Part shown: positions 35,442-45,400 of the stretch, piece by piece
How the letters are laid out: each line of letters begins with the position of its first letter
Numbering within the stretch: the stretch's first letter is position 1
Assembly: GCF_018224955.1 (NCBI RefSeq)
Contig: NZ_JAGTUU010000012.1
Coordinates: 22,669 to 86,668, forward strand
Direction of reading: 5' to 3'
Source of the DNA: Thetidibacter halocola
Lineage (GTDB): Bacteria; Pseudomonadota; Alphaproteobacteria; Rhodobacterales; Rhodobacteraceae
DNA: 64,000 bases
Notes under the pieces: model-generated
Told to the model about the DNA's origin: nothing
What the model saw: the letters and a program-made list of their open reading frames with translations, nothing else
The model's database searches: none
Program-made: the position numbers and the translations under genes

Positions 35442-36875
35442 ATGGCCGGAACGCCACTCAACAGGAAGAACCTCCTATCGCTGGGCGCAGAGGCCCTGGC
35501 CGACCTGTTGCTCGAGGCGGTCAAGGGCGACGCGGCGCGACAGCGCAAGCTGCGCATGGCCTTGTCGGCCCGGCAAAGCCCGCGCGAGGCCGCCGCGGAT
35601 GTCCGCAAGCGCCTGGCCCAGATCCGCAAGGCGAGCAACCGCCTGTCGCGCAAGGCGCAGCGCACGCTGGCCCGCGAACTGACCGAGCTGGTCGAGATGG
35701 TCGACCGGCATGTTGCGCCGCAGGACACCGACACTGCCTTCGACCTGCTCTGGTCGATCCTGCACCTGGCCCCGGCCATCCTCGCGCGGACCGACGACGG
35801 CACCGGCACCATTGCCGCCGTGATGGACGAGGCGATGGCTGCGATCGCGCGCCTCGCGCCCCGGCTGGAGATGGACGCGCAGGTGCTGGCCGATACCGTC
35901 TTTGACGCGTTGACGGGCGACGAGCACGGCGCGTTCCATCATGCGACCACAGCCCTGGGCGAGGCCCTGGGCGAACCCGGCCGCGCACGTCTGAAAGCCC
36001 GCGCCGAGGCCGTCATCGCAGCGGCTCGGTGTGACGCCGACCAGGCGCGTCACACCCCTGGGTCGGACGAATCCCACGGCCACGGCCTGGCGCGTGACCG
36101 CCGCGACCGCACCGCCCGCACCATCCTTCGGGACATCGCCGACCTGGAGGGCGACGTGGATGCGTGGCTGGCCTGCCATACGACCCCACAGTTGACCTTT
36201 CACACCATCGCGCCGCAGGCCGCGCAAAGGCTGCTTGCCGCGGGACGCCCCTGCCAGGCGCTGCGGATCGTGAAGGATTGCCTTGCCCACCAGGATGTCG
36301 CGGATCGCTGGCTCGACATGCCCGACCTGGACGCGGCGTATCTCGACTGCCTCGAGGCGCTGGGAGAGGAAGAGGCCCTGCGTGCCGCCCTTCACGCCCG
36401 GTTCGAGTCCCGGCTATGCGCCCCGACGCTGCGCCGCTACCTGGCGCGCCTGCCCGATTTCGACGACGACGAAGCCTTGCTGGAGGCACAGGCCCGGGTG
36501 CTGGCCCATCCCGACATCGTCAGCGCGCTCGCCTTCTGCCAGGCATGGCCCGATCCGGCCTTGGCCGCGAGGCTCGTCCTGTCGCGCACCGATGCGCTGG
36601 ACGGCGAGGCATACGATATCCTGAACCCGCTTGCCGATACCCTTGCGCCGGAACACCCGCTGGCGGCGGTCCTGGTCTGGCGGGCAATAATCCTCTTTGC
36701 GCTTCAAGAGGCGCGGCCGGGGCACTACCGCCACGCCGCGCGCCACCTCGCGTCCTGCGCGCAGACCGATGCGGCCATCGTCGATTACGCGGAGCACCCG
36801 GACCACCACGCCTTTGTCGCCGAACTGCGCGAGGCACACGGACGCAAGAAGGCGTTCTGGAGCCGGGTGAACTGA
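35442..36875 (+). CDS. DUF6880-type protein of unknown function
   Basis: A 477-aa soluble, Ala/Leu/Arg-rich, almost entirely helical protein without signal peptide or membrane segment. The opening RKNLLSLGAEALADLLLEAVKGDAARQRKLRMALS, the following VRKRLAQIRKASNRLSRKAQRTL, and DTDTAFDLLWSILHLAPAIL are the conserved blocks I associate with the DUF6880 family of Rhodobacterales and relatives. The central and C-terminal parts look like degenerate helical (TPR-like) repeats. No catalytic motif is visible. It stands alone between RTX genes, with 208 bp before the next one, and there is no evidence that it works with them. Confidence 0.8.
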   Translation: MAGTPLNRKNLLSLGAEALADLLLEAVKGDAARQRKLRMALSARQSPREAAADVRKRLAQIRKASNRLSRKAQRTLARELTELVEMVDRHVAPQDTDTAFDLLWSILHLAPAILARTDDGTGTIAAVMDEAMAAIARLAPRLEMDAQVLADTVFDALTGDEHGAFHHATTALGEALGEPGRARLKARAEAVIAAARCDADQARHTPGSDESHGHGLARDRRDRTARTILRDIADLEGDVDAWLACHTTPQLTFHTIAPQAAQRLLAAGRPCQALRIVKDCLAHQDVADRWLDMPDLDAAYLDCLEALGEEEALRAALHARFESRLCAPTLRRYLARLPDFDDDEALLEAQARVLAHPDIVSALAFCQAWPDPALAARLVLSRTDALDGEAYDILNPLADTLAPEHPLAAVLVWRAIILFALQEARPGHYRHAARHLASCAQTDAAIVDYAEHPDHHAFVAELREAHGRKKAFWSRVN

Positions 36876-37016
36876 CTTGAACGGCGGCACAGCGAGGCGG
36901 CGGCGGGCGGCGAGCAACCCCGTCTTAGGCGGCGCTTTCGGCCACGAATATTGGGCAAGACCGGCACCGCAAGGGCCAAGCCATCGCTTCGGGCCGGTGA
37001 AGACCGGCGCACAGGC

Positions 37017-37044
37017 TTGACAGGTCCGGCGCTGGCCTGACACT
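37017..37044 (+). promoter_or_regulatory. Possible promoter of the binding-protein/RTX fusion gene
   Basis: A perfect TTGACA (37017-37022) is followed after 16 bp by a weak GACACT (37039-37044), 40 bp before the ATG. An AAGGAA ribosome-binding sequence lies just upstream of the start. The poor -10 suggests activator dependence or that this is not the true promoter. Confidence 0.35.
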
Positions 37045-37083
37045 TCTTCCACGTCGTCTTTTTTTGACCCAAGGAATTCCTGC

Positions 37084-39285
37084 ATGGCAAATCTCAGGCT
37101 CGTCACCGATTTCACCCGGAACGTTCCCGGCACCGCGACCATACAGGAGTGGGCCGACAGCATTTCCACCCTGACCGGCGGCGCGCATTCGGTCACGGTC
37201 TATTACGCCGGTGAACTGGTATCCACGTTCGACACGCTTGACGCGGTCGCGACCGGGGTCGCCGACATGGCCTGGCTGACGCCCTCTTTCTACACCGGCG
37301 CGCAGCCGACGTGGGAGGTGTTCAGCCTGCCGTTCATGGCCGAAACAGGCCCGGATGCCTCTCAGGCGCTGTTCGATGTCCTGTCGCAGGGCCTGTTCGA
37401 CCCATATGGCCTGACCACGCTGGCCGCCGGGTATTCCGATCCTGCGGTGCTGCTGCTCTCGGAGATCGCGGCCGCCTCGCCCACGGATCTGCAAGGCGCC
37501 AAGATCGTGAACCGCGCCGGCAATATCGGGGCGGACCTGCTGGACGATGCCGGGGCGAATGCCTTTCCCGTGGCTGCGGCAGAAATCTTTATTGCTCTCC
37601 AGGTCGGTATTGCCGATGGGGTTCTGATATCCGCTGCTCTTGCTGACCGGCTAGGTCTGGAGGAGATAACAGACACGCAACTGGTGTTTCCCGGGGCGCA
37701 GGGCCTTTTCACGCATACCCAGGCGCTGGTGATCGACCAGGACGTTCTGAGCGGCCTGCCCGCCGATCTGCGCACGGTTCTGCAGACCAGCACAGGCGTT
37801 GGCCTGTCACGCGAGATCGGAGCGGCGTCGCTTGCCCGATACCAGGATGCCCTGGCGGCCTTTGCGGCGGCGGGCGACGGGCTGGTCGAAGCGTCCGGCG
37901 CGGACCTGGCTGCGTGGCAGGCGCTGGCCGACCAGGTCAACGCCGAAGTGCTGGACCGGCTTGGCCCGGAGGCGCAGGCGCTTGCCAATGCGCTGGCAGA
38001 GGCCATGCAGGCGGACCTGCCGGGGATCACCATCGGCGACGATTTCGGCAGCGATGCGCCCTTCGCATTGATCCTGCCGGTGAATCTGGGGGTCAGCTCC
38101 GCGACCGAGCTGGACGGGGCGACCGTCGCCCTGATAACCGGAACCCTGCAAGAGCTGGCGGTCTTCGAATATTTCGAGGCCAACAACATGAGCTATGAGC
38201 CAGTCCCGGTCGACAATGCCGGCGAGGCCATAACCCAATTTCTCGCGGGGGCCGCCGACGTTCTCGTCGTCCCCACCTCCTGGATCACACCTGCAGAGTT
38301 GCCGCCGGAATACGAGGTCATGCCCGAGCAGCTGGGCGACGCGGCCGTTCTTATGCCCACCGAGGGCGCAGACGACCTGCTCGGCACCGAGGGGCCGGAC
38401 GACATCGCGGCGCTTGGCGGCGATGACCGGGTCGCGGGGCTGGGCGGCGATGACAGCCTCTATGGCAACACCGGCAACGATACGCTGCTGGGTGGCGAGG
38501 GCGATGACCGGCTGGATGGCGGCAATGGCGACGACAGCCTGGCCGGCGCCGATGGGGCCGATACGCTGCTGGGCGGCAAGGGTTACGACACGCTGCGCGG
38601 TGGCGACGGCAATGACCGGGTGGTTGGCGGCGACGGGCGCGACCTGGCCTACCTCGGCGGCGGCGACGACCTGTTCTTCGACAATGCGCAGGGCGGCGTG
38701 AACGGGCGCGACACGGTCTGGGCCAATGCCGGCAACGACACGGTGCAGGGCGGCAATGGCGACGACGTGTTCTACGGCGAGGGCGGCGCCGACCTGATCC
38801 TCGGGCGGCTCGGCAATGACCGGCTGTTCGGCGGCGACCAGAACGACACGCTGCGCGGCGGCGACGGGAATGACGTGGTGGCGGGCGGCAACGGCCGCGA
38901 CCGGGCCTTCCTGGGGGCCGGCAACGACCAGTGGTTCGACAATGACCAGGTGCAGTTCGGCGACGATTTCATCGACGGCTGGACCGGCGACGACACGATC
39001 CGCATGGGTGGCGGCAACGACACAGCCGTTGGCGGCGACGGCGCGGATGTCTTTGTCTTCGCGGCCGGGATCGATGCCGATGTCATCCGCGACTACCAGC
39101 TGGGCCAGGACGCCCTGCAGATCGACACGGGCCTCTGGGGCGGCGACCTCGACCTGGCGCGGCTGGAGGCTCTGACCGACACGAGTTCCGGCACGCTGGT
39201 GCTGGATTTCGGCGGTGGCCACAGCATCACCTTCGAGGGTCTGACCACGAACGCCGGGCTGCTGGACGACATCGTGCTGGTCTGA
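37084..39285 (+). CDS. Solute-binding protein fused to RTX repeats (733 aa)
   Basis: An unusual fusion. Residues 1 to about 290 resemble the TRAP DctP binding fold: EWADSISTLTGGAHSVTVYYAGELVSTFDTLDAVATGVADMAWLTPSFY, then GAKIVNRAGNIGADLLDDAGANAFPVAAAEIFIALQVGIADGVL. Unlike DctP, it has no signal peptide. Residues about 330-410 (SATELDGATVALITGTLQELAVFEYFEANNMSYEPVPVDNAGEAITQFLAGAADVLVVP) resemble a lobe of amino-acid ABC binding proteins. RTX nonapeptides follow at ~428-650, and the last ~80 residues match the secretion module of the 691-aa protein. Export by a type I system and extracellular ligand capture are inferred. The start ATG has AAGGAA upstream. Confidence 0.85.
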   Translation: MANLRLVTDFTRNVPGTATIQEWADSISTLTGGAHSVTVYYAGELVSTFDTLDAVATGVADMAWLTPSFYTGAQPTWEVFSLPFMAETGPDASQALFDVLSQGLFDPYGLTTLAAGYSDPAVLLLSEIAAASPTDLQGAKIVNRAGNIGADLLDDAGANAFPVAAAEIFIALQVGIADGVLISAALADRLGLEEITDTQLVFPGAQGLFTHTQALVIDQDVLSGLPADLRTVLQTSTGVGLSREIGAASLARYQDALAAFAAAGDGLVEASGADLAAWQALADQVNAEVLDRLGPEAQALANALAEAMQADLPGITIGDDFGSDAPFALILPVNLGVSSATELDGATVALITGTLQELAVFEYFEANNMSYEPVPVDNAGEAITQFLAGAADVLVVPTSWITPAELPPEYEVMPEQLGDAAVLMPTEGADDLLGTEGPDDIAALGGDDRVAGLGGDDSLYGNTGNDTLLGGEGDDRLDGGNGDDSLAGADGADTLLGGKGYDTLRGGDGNDRVVGGDGRDLAYLGGGDDLFFDNAQGGVNGRDTVWANAGNDTVQGGNGDDVFYGEGGADLILGRLGNDRLFGGDQNDTLRGGDGNDVVAGGNGRDRAFLGAGNDQWFDNDQVQFGDDFIDGWTGDDTIRMGGGNDTAVGGDGADVFVFAAGIDADVIRDYQLGQDALQIDTGLWGGDLDLARLEALTDTSSGTLVLDFGGGHSITFEGLTTNAGLLDDIVLV

Positions 39286-39330
39286 GGCGCGCGGTTCTTC
39301 CGGCCTCGAATATCCCGGGGGGGGGGGGGG
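38446..39330 (+). repeat. Long direct repeat, copy 2 (3' end of the fusion gene)
   Basis: Counterpart of 29661-30540. The coding part is colinear base for base and changes are mostly silent; one cluster of replacements lies near 39045-39070. After the stop, the shared tail ends in fourteen G (39317-39330) against nine in copy 1. The repeat covers the RTX and secretion module but not the N-terminal domain, so only the export half is shared. Confidence 0.9.
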
Positions 39331-39485
39331 CGACGGGGGCGGCGCAGAGCCCCAGGGCATAATTCGGCGGGCGGGCTGGTTGCCGCCAGCCACATCCGGC
39401 CCCGTATTGCGATCAGCGGCGTCTGGCCGTCGCGAAAGGCCCCTCTGCCCCTTGCGTCAGCAGGTCCGCGCAGCCATCGTTCCGT

Positions 39486-42400
39486 TCAACCCAGCACGAT
39501 GTCCGACAGCAGCCCCGCATTGCTGGACAGGTTGGCGAAGGTGATGCTGTCCCCGTCGCCAAAATCCAGCACCAGCGCGCCGGATACCGTCGACGAGAGC
39601 GCATCGAGACGCCCCTGCGTCAGCGCTCCGCCCCAGAGCCTTGCGTTGATCTGAAGCGTATCCACGCCGACCTGGTAATCCGTGATCGTATCCGCGTCGA
39701 TGTTGCGCCCGAAGATGAACACATCGGCCCCGGAGCCGCCCTCTGCGGTGTCGTTGCCGCCGGCCATGTTGATCGTGTCATTGCCCGCGCCGCCGGAGAC
39801 GAAATCCTCGCCGAACTTGGCCTGGGCGTTGTCGAACCAGACATCATTGCCGCCCCCCATGATGGCCCGGTCCCGGCCGTTTCCGCCGGCGATGGTGTCG
39901 TTGCCGTCCCCGCCATCCATCGTGTCGTTCTGGTTGCCACCGTACAGCTTGTCATCGCCCAATCGGCCAAGCAGGCGGTCATTGCCGTCCTGGCCGTGGA
40001 ACTCGTCATTGCCCGCGCCGCCGCCTACGATGTCGTTGCCGGCATTGCCAAAGACCGTGTCCTGCCCGTTCACGCCATCCTGCGCGTTGTCGATGAACAG
40101 GTCGTCGCCATCGCCCAGGTAGGTCAGGTCGCGCCCGTCGCCCCCGGTCACGGTATCGTTGCCGGTGCCGGCGCTCAGCGTGTCTGCCCCGGTGCCGCCG
40201 AACAGCTGGTCGTTGCCCGAGTCGCCCTTCAGGTCGTCGTTGCCGCCGGCCCCACTGATCACGTCGTCGCCGTCGCCGCCAATCAGTACATCGTCACCAA
40301 GATTGCCCGACAGCGTGTCGTTGCCAAGCCGGCCGAGGATGCTGTCGTTCCCGGCGCCGCCAAAGAACGAGTCGTCGCCGTTGCCGCCCTGGATCGTGTC
40401 CGCCCCGCCGCCGCCCGAGACGGTGTCACGCCCCTCGAGGCCGCCCTCCTGGTTGTCGGTGAAGACATCGTTTCCGCCGCCGAGAAAGACCTTGTCCCGC
40501 CCGTTGCCACCGACGACGGTATCGGCCCCGTCGCCACCGTCGATCGTGTCGTCGCCGTCGCCACCGAACACCGCGTCATTGCCGAGACGGGCAAAGATCT
40601 TGTCGTTCCCGGCGTCGCCATGAAACACGTCGTCGCCATTGCCGCCCTGGACAGTATCGTTGCCATCGCCGCCATAGACGGTATCGCGGCCGCTGTTGCC
40701 GCCCTGGCCGTTGTCCTGGAACAGGTCAGCGCCGCCGCCCATGAACGCACGGTCGCGGCCCTTGCCGCCGATGATCGTGTCGTTGCCGTCGCCGCCGTCC
40801 AGGACGTCGTCGTGTCCGGCACCGTCCAGCCTGTCGTGCCCGTCGCCGCCAAGGATCATGTTCACGCCGTTGTCGCCGGTCAGCGTGTCGTCCAGCGCCG
40901 AGCCGGCGATGTCCTCGATGTCCACATAGGTGTCGCCCTCGGCATCACCGACATTCACGCCCGGCGCCCGCAGCGAGGCGAAGACGCCGGTCATGGCATC
41001 CTCGTAACTCACCAGGTCACGTCCCGCGCCGCCTCTCAGGTCGTCGTCGCCCCGTCCGCCGATCAGCGTGTCGTCGCCCGCGCCGCCGTCCAGCGTATCG
41101 TTCGCGGACCCGCCCGACAGGCGGTCATTGCCCGCCCCGGCGGCAAGGTGGTTGGCCAGCGCGTCGCCGATCAGGCTGTCCGCAAAGGCGGTGCCGGTGA
41201 CGTTCTCGAGATGGGTCACATGCGCAAGCATCCGCCAGACGGAGCCCGACAGGTCGGGCGCGTCCTGCGTGCGGATCTGCCCGGCCAGCAGGTCGGCCTC
41301 GATCGCCGCGCCATGCGTCGCGAAATCGGCCAGGTCCTGCCCGTCGCCACCTTGCCAGCTGTCCTCGCCGCCGCCATGCAGGAACACGTCGTTCCCGCCG
41401 CCGCCCGCAACGGTATCGTCGCCCGCACCGCCCACAAGCGTGTTGGCACCGCCGTCGCCGGTCAGCATATCGGCATGGGCGCTGCCTATGAGGTGTTCGA
41501 TCCCCTCGACTCTATCGCCTTCGGCGTGACCGCCCCCACCGCTCCCGGCGCGCAGATCGACCGTCACGGCGGCGTCCGAGTCGGCATAGGACAGCGTGTC
41601 GACGCCGTCACCGCCGTTGAGGCTGTCAGCGCCCGCACCGGCCAGCAGCAGGTCGTTGCCCGCGCCCCCGAAAAGCGTGTCGTTGCCGTCCCGTCCGTCC
41701 AGCGTGTCGTCGCCGGCCCAGCCCGACAGGGCGTTGTCGGCGGCATCGCCGCGCAGCGCGTCGCCAAAGCTGCTGCCGATGGCATACTCGATGGCGGTCA
41801 TCGTGACCCGCGCGGTCAGCGCCCCGCCGGCCAGGTCCGTCGCATTGCTGGAGCGCATGACCCCGGTGTCGAGGTCGATATCGGCGGCAAAGCGGAAGCT
41901 CGAGAAATTCGCCGTGTCGCGTCCCGCGCCGCCATCCCAGTCGTCGGTCCCGTCGGCATAGGCGAAGCCGTCATCGCCGCCACCGCCCTGCACGATGTCG
42001 TCGCCTTCGCCATCGCTGAACAGGTTCGCGCGATCGTCGCCGATCAGCCGGTCGTCAAAGCGGGTGCCGATCAGGTTCTCGACATCCATGTCGTAGATCA
42101 CCGCCGCAAGGGTCGTGGCGCCGACATGGCTGGAGGTCATGGCCGTGAGGACCGTGTCGTTGCGCTCCCGCAGATCGGCGAGGATGGCAAAGCCGAACAG
42201 GCTGAAATCGACCGCATCGATGCCTGCCCCGCCGTAGAAGTAATCCTCGCCACCGGTATAGATCATCAGGTCGTTGCCAGCGCCGGCCTCGATCAGGTCG
42301 TAATCGCCAAGGCCCGCCTGGATCGTGTTGTCGCCGTCATTGCCCAGCAGGTAGTCGCCGTGATCGGTCCCGATCAGCCATTCCACGTCGGCCACGGTAT

Positions 42401-45400
42401 CGTCGCCGTCGCCATCGAGCAGGCTGGCCACGACGCTTTCGGCATTGTCGGAATAGTCCAGGACGTCGATGCCGTCGCCGCCGGCGAACAGGTTCGCGCC
42501 GTCACCCGAGAAGCCGATGATCCGGTCGTTCCCGGCCCCGCCGAAGAGCGAGTCGTTGCCCAGACCACCCGCCAGCGTGTCGTTGCCCGCCTCGCCATAC
42601 AGGCCGTTGTCGCCATCGTTGCCGTTCAGGTTGTCGCCATGGACGCTGCCGATCACGTTCTCGATCGCGGTCAGGCTGGCGATCTGCCGCCAGGTTCCCG
42701 AGGCCAGGTCCGGCGCATCCTGCGTCCGGGCCACCGAGGGCGCCGCCAGGTCGACCTCGACGGCGGCGTCGAAATACTTGAACACGGCCGTGTCCATGCC
42801 ACCGCGCCCGTCGAACCGGTCGAAGCCGGACAGGTAGGAGAACCAGTTCGCCTCGTCGTTGCCGGTCATCGTGTCGTCACCGGCGCCACCGATGATGTTC
42901 TCGACATTGCGCAGGCTGTCGGCATCGACATTGGGGCCCGTGACCTGGCCATCGTTCAGGCGCAGGTCGACGGTGATTCCGCCCGCCACGGCGGCATAGC
43001 TGACCGTGTCGAAATCCTGGTCGCCGTAATAGGTGTCGTTGCCGGTATTCTCGCCCTCGACGATGAAATCATCGCCCCAGCCCGCGCGGACCAGGTCGTC
43101 GCCGGTGCCGCCGACCAGCGTGTCGTCGCCATTGCCGGATTGCAGCGTGTCCTCCCCTGCCCCCCCATCGATCCAGTCGTCGCCGTCCAGACCGTCGAGC
43201 CTGTCGCCGCCACCGCGGCCATACAGGATGTTATCCTCGGCGCCGCCCGCCATGTAGTCGTCCCGGTCGGTGCCGATGACGACCTCGATCTGGCCGACGA
43301 TGTCCCGATTGCCGAACGTGTCATAGGCATGCTGGTCCGCGATGCTCATCAGCACGTTGACGCCGAGCAATCCGGCCTCCTGGCTGTAATCCAGCGTATC
43401 GATGCCGGCGCCGCCCAGCAGCGTGTCGACGCCGTCGCCGCCGACGAGGATGTCGGCGCCGAGGTTGCCCTCGATCTGGTTGTCGCCCGCATCCCCAAGC
43501 AATTCGTCATTGCCCAGGCTGCCGCGCAGGTTTTCGAACCCGGTCAGCGTCACCAGGTCGACGAGGGGACCGCGCGACGGGTCGAGGTCGGTGGCGAGGC
43601 GCGAGCGCACCATGCCGCCCGGCACTGCGAGGTTGGCGCGGATGCCGTGGGCGAAGGCGTCGAAATCGGCCGTGTCGCGGCCGGCTTCGCCGAACCACGT
43701 GTCGACCCCTGCCCCGTAGCGGAAAAAGTCGTTGCCATCGCCACCATAGGCGGTGTCGTCGCCCATGCCGTCGTCGAGGATGTCGGCCTGTGCCCCGCCG
43801 TCCAGCAGGTCGTTGCCCTTGCCGCCGTCGAGATAGTCCGTGCCCGCACCGCCAGAGATCGTGTCGTTGCCATCCCCGCCGTAAAGCAGATCGTGCCCGT
43901 CGCCGCCCGAAACGGAATCGTGGCCCTCGTCGCCGGTCAGGTGATCGTCGCCGCCCAGACCCTCGATCGTGTCGTCGCCGTCATTGCCGAACAGGTTGTT
44001 GCGGAAGGCGTTGCCGATCATCAGGTCGTCGAACAGCGAGCCGTCGGCATGTTCGATGGAGACCAGCAGGTCGCCCTCGGCCTCGCCGCCGAAACCGCGG
44101 AAGGCCGTCAGGTCGATCTGCACGCCCGCGCCGGACCGCAGATATGACACCGCATCGCGCCCCGCGCCGCCATCCAGCAGGTCGGCGCCAAGGCTCGACT
44201 CGAAGAAGTCGTCGCCACCGAACCCGCGCAGGACATCGGAGCGCTCGGAGTGCTCGTAGAAATCGTCGTCGCCATCTGTGCCGACACGAGTAATCCCGTC
44301 GCCAAGGAACGGCGCCGCGGTGCCGCTGGCCGAGGCCGCCAGCGAGGCAGGCGCGGAAAAGACCTGCGTAAAGACCTGGTCGGTGGCGTCGAAGACGAAG
44401 TTCAACCCGACGGTCGCATTCTGCGCGAAATAGCCCAGGATCCGCAGGCTGTCGGTTCCGGCGTTGACCAGCAGGTCGTTGCCGTCGATGACAAAGTCCA
44501 GATCGGCCCGCGCATAGGCGGTGAACAGGATCCGGTTGGAACCGCCGGTCTCGCCAAAGACGATGTCCTCGCCAAAGCCTGCGCCCATGACATAGGTGTC
44601 GTTGCCGTCGCCGCCCGACAGGAAATCGTTGCCGCCCTGACCGATCAGGACATCGTCGCCGTCGCCGCCGAACAGCGCGCCCTGCGTCGTGCCGCTGATG
44701 AGAACATCTGCCCCCGCCCCGGCCGAGGCGGTGATTTCTTCGATCCCGTCATAGGTGACACGGCTGGCGCCGTGATCCTGCACGGTGAACACCGCGCCGG
44801 ACATGGCGAACAGGGATGCAAAAGCCGAACGGTCCGGCTGTCCACCCGCCAGGTCGAAGGCTGGGCCGATCGCCTGCCCCGCCGCATCCAGGAAGCGCAG
44901 AGTGAACGGGTTCGTCATGTCGCTGAGCGCCAGCACGTCGTTGCCGGACCCGCCGGAAATCGTGTCGTGACCGCCGACATGGTCGAACAGGTCCTCGCCC
45001 GCCTCGCCCACCAGCCAGTCATTGCCCAGCCCGCCCGACAGTTCGTCCTGTCCCGCGCCGCCAAAGGCCGCGTCGTCCAGGTCGCCGCCGACGAAGATGT
45101 CGCTGCCCGAGCCCAGAAGCACGTGCATCCGCTCGAAACCGGCGACCTGGGTGCCCTGCCCGATATCGTAGCCGACGCCGCCCGGCACCGTCACGTCCAG
45201 CGTGAGATCTTCGGAGAAGCCGCGCAGGTCGGCCACGAAGATGTCCGCGTCGCCCTCGCGTTCGCCGCCGACATATCCCGCGCCCCCCTGGTAGAGGATC
45301 ACGTCGTCGAATTCGCCGGTCCCGGCGATATCAACCGCCTCGATCTCGCGGTAGGTGACGTGGGTGAGCGAGCGGCCATACCAGGCGCTGGGGTTGCCGG

